NCBI GenBank assembly: GCA_963205115.1
Contig: CAUJHV010000006.1
Span: forward strand, 186,001 to 250,000
Direction of reading: 5' to 3'
Source: Pseudomonadota bacterium
GTDB lineage: Bacteria; Pseudomonadota; Gammaproteobacteria; Burkholderiales; Burkholderiaceae_C
Length of the DNA stretch: 64,000 bases
Shown: piece after piece, positions 31,831 to 39,773 of the stretch
Layout of the letters: each line of letters starts with the position of its first letter
Numbering within the stretch: position 1 is the stretch's first letter
Program-made: the position numbers and the translations under genes
The notes under the pieces: generated by a model
Database searches by the model: none
Told to the model about the DNA's origin: nothing
What the model saw: the letters and a program-made list of their open reading frames with translations, nothing else

Positions 31831-31991
31831 AGAGCCTGTGAAGCATCCCGCCACACCCGCTCGTGCGTCCGTCAGGGCGCCGCTCTGCGTTGCAAATGCT
31901 CGCCATAGCCCGAGCTATGGCTGTGCTTTGCGCCTTGATCGGCACCCTGGCGGCCACCCGCTCGGGCGCGCCGGAATACTTCACAGGCTCT
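31831..31991. repeat. long hairpin element, copy A (161 bp inverted repeat)
   Basis: The outer 13 bp (31831-31843, AGAGCCTGTGAAG) are a perfect inverted repeat of 31979-31991. Pairing continues with few mismatches through arms of about 78 bp to an apical 8-bp stem (31902-31909 GCCATAGC with 31914-31921 GCTATGGC) and a CCGA loop. A 54-bp apical core (31887-31940) is shared with copy B at 55465-55518. It lies between the TetR gene and xylB, ending 9 bp before the xylB ATG. No protein is plausibly encoded. Confidence 0.9.
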
Positions 31992-32000
31992 GAGCCCGCC

Positions 32001-33470
32001 ATGTTCATCGGCCTGGACCTCGGCACTTCCGGACTGAAAGCCCTGCTGCTGGACCGCGCGCATCAGGTGCGTGCGACGGCCTCGGCACCGCTGACGGTGC
32101 AGCAGCCCCAGGCGTTGTGGCGCGAGCAGGACCCCGCCGACTGGTGGCGGGCCTGTGAGACCGCGCTGGCGGCGCTGCTGCAGGCGGCCGCGGCGCAGGG
32201 CATCGCCGCCGGTGAGATTGCGGCGATCGGCCTGTCGGGCCAGATGCACGGCGCCACGCTGCTGGGCGCACGCGACGAGGTGCTGCGCCCGGCCATCCTG
32301 TGGAACGACGGCCGCTCGGCCGCGCAGTGCGCCGAGCTCGAACGCCGCGTGCCCGACTCGCGCGCGATCACCGGCAACCTGATGATGCCGGGCTTCACCG
32401 CGCCCAAGTTGTTGTGGGTGGCCGAACACGAGCCCCAGGTTTTCGCGCAGGTGCGCAAGGTGCTGTTGCCCAAGGACTGGCTGCGCCTGCAACTCACCGG
32501 CGACCACGCGAGCGACATGTCCGACGCGGCCGGCACGTTGTGGATGGACATGGCCCGGCGCGACTGGAGCGAGCCGCTGCTGACGGCCACCGGCCTGACG
32601 CGCGCGCACATGCCGACACTGCATGAGGGCCCCGCGGTGACGGGTGTGCTGCGTGCCGACATCGCCGCGCGCTTCGGCCTGCGCCGCATCCCGGTGGTGG
32701 CCGGCGCCGGCGACAACGCGGCCGGTGCCATCGGCATGGGCATCGTGCGTCCCGGCCAGGGCATGCTGTCGCTGGGCACCTCGGGGGTGTTCTTCGTGGC
32801 GACCGATGGCTTCCGCGCCAACCCGGCGCGTGCGGTGCACAGCTTCTGCCACGCGCTGCCGCAGACCTGGCACCTGATGTCGGTGATGCTGTCGGCCGCG
32901 AGCTGTCTGGACCACACGGCGCAACTCACCGGCGTGGCCGATGTCGGCCAGCTGCTGGCGCTGGCCGAGCAGCGCGGCCTGCACGACGGCACGCCGCAGT
33001 ACCTGCCGTATCTGAACGGCGAGCGCACGCCGCACAACGACCCGCAGGCGCGTGCGGTGTTTTTCGGCATCGACGCCGCCACCGGCCCGGCCGACCTGGC
33101 CAATGCGACGCTCGAAGGCGTGGGCCAGGGCCTGTTCGACGGCATCGGGGCGCTGGAGGCCACGGGCGCGCGCGCCGACGAAATCACGCTCGTGGGCGGC
33201 GGCTCGCGCAGCCGCTACTGGGCGCAGATGCTGGCCGACATCAGCCAGCGCACCCTGCTGCAGCGCGAAGGCGGCGATCTGGGGCCGGCGCTCGGAGCCG
33301 CGCGGCTGGCGCGCATGGGCGTCGACGGTGTGTCGCCGGCCGAGTGCTGCCCCGTGCCCGCGGTGGTCGAGCGCTTCGTGCCCAATCCCGTTCGCGGAGG
33401 GCGGTTCGCAGCTCGGCGGCTGAAATTCCAGCAGCTCTACGGACAGCTCAAACCCTGCTTCAGCGCCTAA
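32001..33470 (+). CDS. xylB: xylulokinase-like FGGY carbohydrate kinase
   Basis: A 489-residue FGGY kinase. The N-terminal phosphate-binding motif is GLDLGTSGLKALLLD, followed by GLSGQMHGATLL and the D-N-R-like WNDGRSAAQC. The C-terminal half has GAGDNAAGAIGMG, LGTSGVFF and the ATP-binding GGGSRSRYWAQMLAD, all typical of D-xylulokinase. It would make xylulose 5-phosphate from xylulose. No xylose isomerase or sugar transporter is nearby. The start is ATG 32001, nine bases after hairpin element A, with only a weak ribosome site, so the element may affect its expression. Confidence 0.93.
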   Translation: MFIGLDLGTSGLKALLLDRAHQVRATASAPLTVQQPQALWREQDPADWWRACETALAALLQAAAAQGIAAGEIAAIGLSGQMHGATLLGARDEVLRPAILWNDGRSAAQCAELERRVPDSRAITGNLMMPGFTAPKLLWVAEHEPQVFAQVRKVLLPKDWLRLQLTGDHASDMSDAAGTLWMDMARRDWSEPLLTATGLTRAHMPTLHEGPAVTGVLRADIAARFGLRRIPVVAGAGDNAAGAIGMGIVRPGQGMLSLGTSGVFFVATDGFRANPARAVHSFCHALPQTWHLMSVMLSAASCLDHTAQLTGVADVGQLLALAEQRGLHDGTPQYLPYLNGERTPHNDPQARAVFFGIDAATGPADLANATLEGVGQGLFDGIGALEATGARADEITLVGGGSRSRYWAQMLADISQRTLLQREGGDLGPALGAARLARMGVDGVSPAECCPVPAVVERFVPNPVRGGRFAARRLKFQQLYGQLKPCFSA

Positions 33471-33505
33471 CGCGCCAGGGCCTGATCGGCTCGGGTTCGC
33501 CCGCG

Positions 33506-33979
33506 TCAGTCGCTCATCAACGCCACATAGGCCGGCGGCATCACCGTCACCGCCTGCGCGAAGCCGCCGACATAACGCAGCGATTGCACGGCGATGTGCA
33601 TCAGCGAGAAGTCCGCGAAGTCGAACATCGGCTCCGATGTCGGGAAGCGATCGAGATAGGTCTGGCGCGCCGCGTCGTAACCGGCTTCATCGGGCGACAG
33701 CACGGCGGCGCGGCCGCGGATGCTCACGCGCGGCGTTTCCTGCGGGGTGGCGCCGGCCGCGCGCTCGCCGGTGAACAGCATCGCCACGGCGGGTTGGGCG
33801 AGCATGTCCGCGGTGTGCGTGGCCAGGCGGCTGACGTGGATGACAAAGCCGCGGCCCTGGGGCAGCAGTGCGTAGGGCACCATCGACAAGGCGGGCTCAT
33901 CGCGGTGCAGCGTGGCCAGTGCGGCCACCTGCTGCGATTCGATCAGCTGCCGCAGTGCGCGGGCCTGTGCGGGTTCCAT
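33506..33979 (-). CDS. pyridoxamine-phosphate-oxidase-fold (HugZ-like) protein
   Basis: A 157-residue protein with the split-barrel flavin-binding fold. The N-terminal part (ALATLHRDEPALSMVPYAL) and the later RVSIRGRAAVL match the pyridoxamine 5'-phosphate-oxidase-related or HugZ group. It is shorter than heme-degrading HugZ, which has an extra C-terminal domain. It probably binds FMN or heme; the substrate is unknown. It converges with xylB, and the SRPBCC gene upstream on the same strand is 40 bp away. Confidence 0.85.
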   Translation of the reverse strand: MEPAQARALRQLIESQQVAALATLHRDEPALSMVPYALLPQGRGFVIHVSRLATHTADMLAQPAVAMLFTGERAAGATPQETPRVSIRGRAAVLSPDEAGYDAARQTYLDRFPTSEPMFDFADFSLMHIAVQSLRYVGGFAQAVTVMPPAYVALMSD

Positions 33980-34019
33980 GGGGCGGCTCCTGCGGCGGTG
34001 GCGTCGGTCTGGCGGCGCA

Positions 34020-34469
34020 TCAGCCGGCCGGGATGTCGGGCTCGACCAGGTGCACCAGCTGCGCGATCGACTCCTGCCAGCCGAGGTAGCACATCTCGGT
34101 GGGAATCACGGCCGGGATGCCTTCCTGCACCACGTGCATGGCGGTGCCGCAGCTCACCGGCTCCAGGCTGATGGTGGTGGTCATCTCGCCCGGCAGGTTG
34201 GGGTCGTCGAAGACGTCGGTGTAGCGGATGCGCGCACCCGGCTGCAGCTCGAGGTAGCGCCCGCCGAAGCTGTGGCCCGCGCCGGCGCCGAAGTTGGTGA
34301 AGCTCATCCGGAACTTGCCGCCCACCTGCGCATCGAGTTCGTGCACCGTGCAGGTGAAGCCGTAGGGCGGCAGCCACTTGGCCAGTGCGGCCGGGTCGAG
34401 AAAGGCGCGGTAGACCCGATCGGGCGGCGCGCGCAGCACGCGGTGGAGACGGACGGTGCCGGTGGTCAT
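34020..34469 (-). CDS. SRPBCC / AHSA1-family protein
   Basis: A 149-residue protein with the START-like fold of the AHSA1 group. Visible signatures are RVLRAPPDRVYRAFLDPAAL, KWLPPYGFT, GGKFRMSF, GGRYLELQP and the C-terminal GWQESIAQLVHLVE. Members bind hydrophobic ligands or act as co-chaperone-like factors; this one is often found with ArsR regulators, but none is here. It lies upstream of the flavin-fold gene and could be cotranscribed with it. Confidence 0.9.
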   Translation of the reverse strand: MTTGTVRLHRVLRAPPDRVYRAFLDPAALAKWLPPYGFTCTVHELDAQVGGKFRMSFTNFGAGAGHSFGGRYLELQPGARIRYTDVFDDPNLPGEMTTTISLEPVSCGTAMHVVQEGIPAVIPTEMCYLGWQESIAQLVHLVEPDIPAG

Positions 34470-34879
34470 GGGGTGGGTCCTCGGAGCGAAGAGGGATCGG
34501 TCGGCGGCAACCCTGCCGCAGTCGCCGAATCACAGCTTGCCCCGCATTCTGGCCGCTCGCGCGTGGCCGGGTCGACGACAACGCGTCGCGTGGGGAAATC
34601 GGTTCGCCGGTCAGACGGTCAACCACGATGAAGGTGGGCCGCGGCGTGGGCGATGCGGTCTGGGGCCCGTTCAGGACCTTCGGCACGGTGACGGCCGCGA
34701 TGCACGGGCGCGCCACGGGCCAGGGCAGTTACGTGGTCGCGGCGATGGTGGACCGCGTGCTGGCGCTCTCGCAGCCGGTCGTCCGCCGCTTTGCCTATGC
34801 CGGTGAATCGCCGCAGCCAATCGGCAACGGCATGGCGGGCCTGCTGCACCCCGGCTCCGCGCAGACGTCGGCCGCGGTA
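34470..34879. other. 410-bp region holding a CoA-transferase remnant
   Basis: Between the SRPBCC gene and the 3' end of the LysR gene there is no intact gene. The right two-thirds encode a recognisable CaiB/BaiF fragment, listed separately. The left part (34470-34590) should hold the promoter of the SRPBCC gene; no clear motif was seen. Confidence 0.5.
34592..34873 (+). pseudogene. internal fragment of a CaiB/BaiF CoA-transferase
   Basis: In the plus-strand frame containing ATG 34628 the translation reads VGRGVGDAVWGPF, then AAMHGRATGQGSYVVAAMVD, then SQPVVRRFAYAGESPQPIGN. This follows the middle of CaiB/BaiF proteins: the VG-x-x-GD loop bearing the catalytic Asp, the AALxxRxxTGxGqyV helix and the later iGn segment. 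Only about 90 residues are preserved; the N-terminal Rossmann part and the C-terminal half are missing, and the match runs into the oppositely oriented LysR gene. It looks like a deletion remnant. An intact family member lies at 56832-58028. Confidence 0.55.
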
Positions 34880-35824
34880 TCAGCTGCGGGGCGGTGCCGC
34901 GGCGAGTGGCGGCACGGACGGGATGCGAGTGCCGCCGGCCAGCCCCGCGCGCAACTCGGCGGCGAAGGCCACCGCCAGCGGCTGCCGCGCGTGCCCGGCC
35001 GGATAGATCAGGCCGTATCGCGAGCCCAGCTTCTCCTTGATGGGCCGCAGCACGATGTCCGGCCCGGCGAAGGGTTCAGCCGTCCAGCGCGAGACCAGCG
35101 TGATGCCGGCACCCGCGGCGACCATCGCGCAGGCGATGGACGAGCTGGGCGTTTCGACGACCACGTTGGGCGCGACACCGGCGCTCTGGAAGGCGTCGTC
35201 GATCTGGTAGCGCACGTAGCTGTGCTGCGACAGCAGGATCATGCGCGCGCCGTCCAGGTCACGCAGCGACAGGCGCTTGCGCGAGGCCAGCGCATGGCCG
35301 GCCGGCAGCACGGCCAGGTAGTCCACGGGCGGCAGTTCCTCGATCTCGATCGCCGGACGCGCCAGCGGCAGTTCCACCACGCCGATGTCGAACTGGCGTG
35401 TCGCCACGCCTTCGGCGATCTGCCGCGACGGCAGGCTCTGCAGGAATACGCGCACGTGGGGCCGCGGGGCGATCAGGCGCGCCACGGCGTGTGGCACCAG
35501 CCACTGCGCCAGGGCGGGCAGGGTGGCCACCCGCAGCGCGCCGGCGCGCTGGAAGCGGATGTCCTGCGCCACCTGCGCGATGCGCTCGATGCCGCTGTAG
35601 ACCTGCTCGATCTCGCGGTGCAGGGCCTCGGCTTCTGGCGTGGGCACGAGACGCCGGCCGCGCCGCTCGAACAGCGCGTAACCCAGGCGCAGCTCAAGCA
35701 GGCCGATGGTGCGGCTCACGCCGGGCTGCGTGAGGTTCAGCAACTGCGCGCCCCCGACGACGCTGCCCGCGATCATCACGGCGCGGAACGCCTCGATGTG
35801 CCGCAGGTTGAAGCTGGACTTCAT
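34880..35824 (-). CDS. LysR-family transcription regulator
   Basis: A 314-residue LysR protein. The N-terminal HTH (FRAVMIAGSVVGGAQLLNLT then QPGVSRTIGLLELRLG) is followed by a periplasmic-binding-protein-like effector domain. It is most like regulators with the ELRHIEAFRAV start that control amino-acid or opine uptake. It diverges from the seven-gene transporter and dehydrogenase operon at 35969-42655 and is the obvious regulator of it. A perfect palindrome lies 12 bp upstream of its start. Confidence 0.93.
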   Translation of the reverse strand: MKSSFNLRHIEAFRAVMIAGSVVGGAQLLNLTQPGVSRTIGLLELRLGYALFERRGRRLVPTPEAEALHREIEQVYSGIERIAQVAQDIRFQRAGALRVATLPALAQWLVPHAVARLIAPRPHVRVFLQSLPSRQIAEGVATRQFDIGVVELPLARPAIEIEELPPVDYLAVLPAGHALASRKRLSLRDLDGARMILLSQHSYVRYQIDDAFQSAGVAPNVVVETPSSSIACAMVAAGAGITLVSRWTAEPFAGPDIVLRPIKEKLGSRYGLIYPAGHARQPLAVAFAAELRAGLAGGTRIPSVPPLAAAPPRS

Positions 35825-35835
35825 GCATAACAGTT

Positions 35836-35847
35836 TTGCATATGCAA
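35836..35847. promoter_or_regulatory. palindrome in the LysR/ABC divergent promoter region
   Basis: TTGCATATGCAA is a perfect 12-bp dyad in the 144-bp region between the LysR gene and the ABC operon. A further TGCATA lies just to its left. LysR proteins bind short AT-rich dyads at such sites, so this is a candidate operator for both genes. Confidence 0.5.
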
Positions 35848-35968
35848 GGCCCGATGTTTGCCTTTTCTTTCCGAATCCATCTGCCTAGAGTCAGGGCTGG
35901 GACAACCGCGACCCCGCCGGTCGCCTTCGAGACCACCGGCCCCTGAGAGGGCCCACCAGGAGAACGCG

Positions 35969-37003
35969 ATGCGTACATACCGAATCGTCATGAGTGCCCT
36001 TGCCCTGGCGCTGGCCGCCGGCACGACCGCCGCGCAGACCACGCTGTACGTCGGCGGTTCGGGGGGCTCCACCGAGACGCTGATGAAGGAAAAGATCATT
36101 CCGCCCTTCGAAGCGAAGACCGGTGTGAAGGTGGTCTACATCCCGGGCAACTCCACCGACATCCTGGCCAAGGTCCAGGCCCAGAAGGGCAAGCAGGAGA
36201 TGTCCCTGGCCATCATCGACGACGGCCCGATGTACCAGGCCGTCGGGCAGGGCCTGTGCGCCCCGGTGGAGAAGGCCGGCACGATCAACGATCTCTACGA
36301 TGGCGCGCGCATGGTGGGCGACCGCTCGGTCGGCATCGCCTTCATCGCCACCGGCCTGGGCTACAACAAGGACATCTTCAAGAAGAACGGCTGGGCGCCG
36401 CCGACCTCGTGGAACGATCTGGCCGACCCGAAGTACAAGGGCAAGGTGGTGATTCCGCCCATCACCAACGGCTACGGGCTGTTGACGTTGGTGATGATGG
36501 CCCGCATCCACGGCGGTGGCGAAGACAAGATCGATCCCGGCTTCGACGCGATGATCAAGAAGGTCTCCCCCAACGTGCTGGCCTGGGAACCGTCGCCGGG
36601 CAAGATGGCGCAGATGATGCAGACCGGAGAGGGCGCGCTGGTGGTCTGGGGCAATGGTCGCGTGACTGCCGTGGCCGACCAGGGCGCACCGGTGGAATTT
36701 GTCTTCCCGAAGGAAGGTGCGCCGGTGATCATGGTCGCGGCCTGCGTGACCGAAGGCGCGCCGCAGCCCAAGCTGGGCCAGCAATTCCTGCAGCACATCG
36801 TCTCGCCGGAGGTCCAGGCCATCCTGGCGCAGGGCGTGGGTTGGGGGCCGGTGAACAAGAATGCGAAGCTCGCGCCGGACGTGGCGCGCAAGGTGGTCTA
36901 CGGTCCGCAGCAGGTGGCCACGCTGCTGGCCCCGAACTACACCGTCATCAACGCCAAGCGCGCGGAGTGGACGCAGCGCTGGAACCGCGCGGTCGAGAAA
37001 TAA
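35969..37003 (+). CDS. polyamine/iron-type ABC transporter substrate-binding protein
   Basis: A 344-residue periplasmic binding protein of the spermidine/putrescine (PotD/PotF) and ferric-iron superfamily. The signal peptide covers about residues 1-22 (ALALAAGTTAAQ). Domain motifs include LYVGGSGGSTETLM, GLGYNKDIFKKNGWAPPTSW and the hinge region near VIPPITNGYG. A good AGGAG site precedes ATG 35969. It is the first gene of the operon and would deliver the solute to the permeases encoded downstream. The ligand is not evident. Confidence 0.92.
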   Translation: MRTYRIVMSALALALAAGTTAAQTTLYVGGSGGSTETLMKEKIIPPFEAKTGVKVVYIPGNSTDILAKVQAQKGKQEMSLAIIDDGPMYQAVGQGLCAPVEKAGTINDLYDGARMVGDRSVGIAFIATGLGYNKDIFKKNGWAPPTSWNDLADPKYKGKVVIPPITNGYGLLTLVMMARIHGGGEDKIDPGFDAMIKKVSPNVLAWEPSPGKMAQMMQTGEGALVVWGNGRVTAVADQGAPVEFVFPKEGAPVIMVAACVTEGAPQPKLGQQFLQHIVSPEVQAILAQGVGWGPVNKNAKLAPDVARKVVYGPQQVATLLAPNYTVINAKRAEWTQRWNRAVEK

Positions 37004-37069
37004 GCTTGCCGCCGGCGCACGGCGGGCGAGCCCCGCCGTGCTGACCCGCAACCACCACAACCCCTGGCC

Positions 37070-38113
37070 ATGGCATTCCTCGAACTGCGCGCGCTGCACA
37101 AGCGATACGGCGACCTCACGGCCGTGGCGGAGTGCGACCTGTCGATCGAACGCGGCGAGTTCGTCTGCCTGCTGGGGCCTTCGGGCTGCGGCAAGACCAC
37201 CACGCTGCAGATGGTGGCCGGCTTCACCCCGCCCACCAGTGGCCGTGTGGTGCTGGACGGTCAGGACATCACCGATCTGCAGACCAACCGGCGTGGCCTG
37301 GGCATCGTCTTCCAGAGCTATGCGCTGTTCCCCCACATGACCGTGGCCGACAACGTCGCGTTCGGGTTGGAGATGCGCCGCGTGCCGGCCGCTGAGCGCC
37401 GCCAGCGCGTGGCGGACACGCTCGAGTTGGTGCACCTGACGCCGATGGCGCAGCGTTTCCCCAAGGAACTGTCCGGCGGCCAGCGGCAGCGCGTGGCGCT
37501 GGCGCGCGCCTTGGTGATCCAGCCGCCGGTGCTGCTGCTGGACGAACCGATGGGGGCGCTGGACGCCAAGCTGCGCGAGGAGATGCAGATCGAACTGCGC
37601 GCGCTGCAGCGTCGCGTGGGCATCACGACCATCATGGTCACGCACGACCAGGCGGAGGCCATGACGCTGGCCGACCGTGTGGTGCTGATGAACAAGGGAC
37701 GCATCGAGCAGATGGGCCGGCCCTTCGAGATGTACGAGCGCCCCGAGGGCCGCTTCGCCTCGACCTTCCTGGGCAAGGCCAATGTGCTGGAACTGCAGCA
37801 CGATGGTCGTGGCACGCTGGACGGCCACCCGCAACTGCCTTGCCCGGCCGACGCGCCGGCAGGCGCCGTGGACTACATCGTGAGGCCCGAGAAAATCGGC
37901 TTTGCCACCGATGCACCCTTGCTCTCGGGGCGCGTGATCGCACGCGTGTTCCTCGGCAACCATTGGCTCTTCCAGGTGCAGACCCCTCTGGGTCCGATCC
38001 ACGTGACACAGGCCAACGCCGGCCTGCCGAGCGTCGACGAAGGACATGCCGTGGGGCTGACCTGGTCGGGCGCGCACGTGCGGGTCGTGCCGCGCGCCGG
38101 AGCGAACGCCTGA
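37070..38113 (+). CDS. ABC transporter ATP-binding protein (PotA-like)
   Basis: A 347-residue ABC ATPase. Walker A is GPSGCGKTT, the Q-loop is VFQSYALFPHMTV, the signature is LSGGQRQRVALARAL, Walker B is VLLLDEPMGALD and the switch His is in VTHDQAEAM. A C-terminal TOBE domain follows at about residue 270, as in PotA-type importers. It powers uptake through the two permeases encoded directly after it. Its stop overlaps the first permease start by one base. Confidence 0.96.
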   Translation: MAFLELRALHKRYGDLTAVAECDLSIERGEFVCLLGPSGCGKTTTLQMVAGFTPPTSGRVVLDGQDITDLQTNRRGLGIVFQSYALFPHMTVADNVAFGLEMRRVPAAERRQRVADTLELVHLTPMAQRFPKELSGGQRQRVALARALVIQPPVLLLDEPMGALDAKLREEMQIELRALQRRVGITTIMVTHDQAEAMTLADRVVLMNKGRIEQMGRPFEMYERPEGRFASTFLGKANVLELQHDGRGTLDGHPQLPCPADAPAGAVDYIVRPEKIGFATDAPLLSGRVIARVFLGNHWLFQVQTPLGPIHVTQANAGLPSVDEGHAVGLTWSGAHVRVVPRAGANA

Positions 38114-38976
38114 TGTCCGCCGCGGGCCGGACCACGCTGCCCTATGCGCTGAGTGCGCCGGGCGTGCTCGCCATGCTGGCCTTCGTGGCGCTGCCGCTGG
38201 TGCTGACCTTGTCGCTCAGTCTCTACCCCTTCGTGCCTGGCACCGGGGTGGGCGAGGGCCTGACCGGCGCGCACTACGCCGACATCGCCAGCGACGAGTA
38301 TTTCCACACCATCTTCGGCCGTACGTTTGCGATGGCGCTGTGGGTCACGCTGCTGTGCATCGTCATCGGCGTGCCTGAAGCCTATGTGCTCAGCCGGCTG
38401 TCCTCGCGCTGGCGTGCGGTGTCGATGGTCATCGTGCTGGGCCCGCTGCTCATCAGCGTGGTCGTGCGCTCGCTGGGCTGGGCCGTGCTGCTGGGGACCG
38501 AAGGTGTCATCAACCGCGGTCTGCTGGCGCTGGGCCTCATCGCCGAGCCCTTGAAGATGATGTACACCTTCGGCGCGATGGTGGTCGCGCTGGTGCATGT
38601 GCTCGTGCCCTTCATGGTGCTGGCGGTGTGGGCCAGCCTGCAGAAGCTGGACCCCGCGACAGAGCAGGCCGCGTCTTCGCTGGGTGCCGGCCTGCCGACG
38701 GTGTTGCGCCTCGTCGTGCTGCCGCAGGTCATTCCCGGCGTGCTGTCGGGCAGCCTGATCGTCTTCGCGATGGCGGCCAGCGCCTTCGCCACGCCGGCCA
38801 TCATCGGCGGGCGCCGGCTGAAGGTGGTGCCCACGACGATCTACGACGAATTCCTGGGCAATCTCAACTGGCCGCTGGGCGCCGCACTGGCGGTGTGTCT
38901 CGTGGCCTTGGTGCTGGGGCTGTCGCTGGCCTTGAACCGCTTTGTCGAGCGCCGCTGGCGCCAGGTGTTCGAATGA
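38113..38976 (+). CDS. ABC transporter permease (PotB-like)
   Basis: A 287-residue permease with six membrane helices and the cytoplasmic EAA loop (EQAASSLGAGLPTVLRLVVLP). It starts within the ATPase stop (TGATG), and its own stop overlaps the next permease start (ATGA). It forms the channel with the second permease. Confidence 0.94.
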   Translation: MSAAGRTTLPYALSAPGVLAMLAFVALPLVLTLSLSLYPFVPGTGVGEGLTGAHYADIASDEYFHTIFGRTFAMALWVTLLCIVIGVPEAYVLSRLSSRWRAVSMVIVLGPLLISVVVRSLGWAVLLGTEGVINRGLLALGLIAEPLKMMYTFGAMVVALVHVLVPFMVLAVWASLQKLDPATEQAASSLGAGLPTVLRLVVLPQVIPGVLSGSLIVFAMAASAFATPAIIGGRRLKVVPTTIYDEFLGNLNWPLGAALAVCLVALVLGLSLALNRFVERRWRQVFE

Positions 38977-39773
38977 GCGGGCGCCGCACGCCCTGGCCGC
39001 TTCTGGCCTTCCACGTCGCCTTTGCGGCCTTCATGCTGGCGCCGCTGGTGATGGTGGCGCTGGTGTCCGTCACCGACAAGGGCTACGTCTCCTTGCCGTT
39101 CGACGGTGCGTCCTGGCGCTGGTATCGGGCCATCGCCGAGGCGCCGGATTTTGTCGATGCCTTCTGGCGCAGCCTGGGGCTGGCCGCCGCGGCCGCCACG
39201 CTGGCCACGCTGCTGGCCGTGCCGGCGGGCATGGCGCTGGCCTGGTACCGCTTCCCGGGCCGGGAGGCGGTGCTGGGCCTGCTGCTGTCGCCACTGATGG
39301 TGCCGCACGTGGTGCTGGGTATCGCGCTGCTGCGCTTTCTCACGCAGATCGGCGGCAGCAGCACGCTGTGGGGTCTGACGGCCGCGCACACCGTCATCGT
39401 GATGCCCTATGTGTTGCGGTTGGTGGTGGCCGCGGCCACGGGATACGACCGCAGCGTGTCCCAGGCCGCGGAGTCGCTGGGCGCCTCGGGCTGGACGGTC
39501 TTTCGTCGCATCGAGCTGCCGCTGATCGCGCCGGGTGTGGCGGGCGGCTGGATCATCGCCTTCATCAACAGCTTCGACGAACTGACCATGTCGATCTTCG
39601 TGGCCAGCGCGGCCACGCAGACGCTGCCGGTGAAGATGTACAACCACATCGCCAACACCATCGATCCGCTGCTGGCTTCGGTATCGACCGTGCTGATCGT
39701 GCTGACGCTGGTGCTGATGCTGGTGCTCGACCGCTTCTACGGCCTGGACCGTGTGCTCTCGGGGAAGGCGTGA
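38973..39773 (+). CDS. ABC transporter permease (PotC-like)
   Basis: A 266-residue permease with six membrane helices. The EAA loop is SQAAESLGASGWTVFRRIELP, and the PotC-like AFINSFDELTMSIFV segment is clear. It overlaps the upstream permease by four bases and the downstream oxidoreductase by one base, so transporter and enzyme are made from one coupled message. Confidence 0.94.
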   Translation: MSGRRTPWPLLAFHVAFAAFMLAPLVMVALVSVTDKGYVSLPFDGASWRWYRAIAEAPDFVDAFWRSLGLAAAAATLATLLAVPAGMALAWYRFPGREAVLGLLLSPLMVPHVVLGIALLRFLTQIGGSSTLWGLTAAHTVIVMPYVLRLVVAAATGYDRSVSQAAESLGASGWTVFRRIELPLIAPGVAGGWIIAFINSFDELTMSIFVASAATQTLPVKMYNHIANTIDPLLASVSTVLIVLTLVLMLVLDRFYGLDRVLSGKA

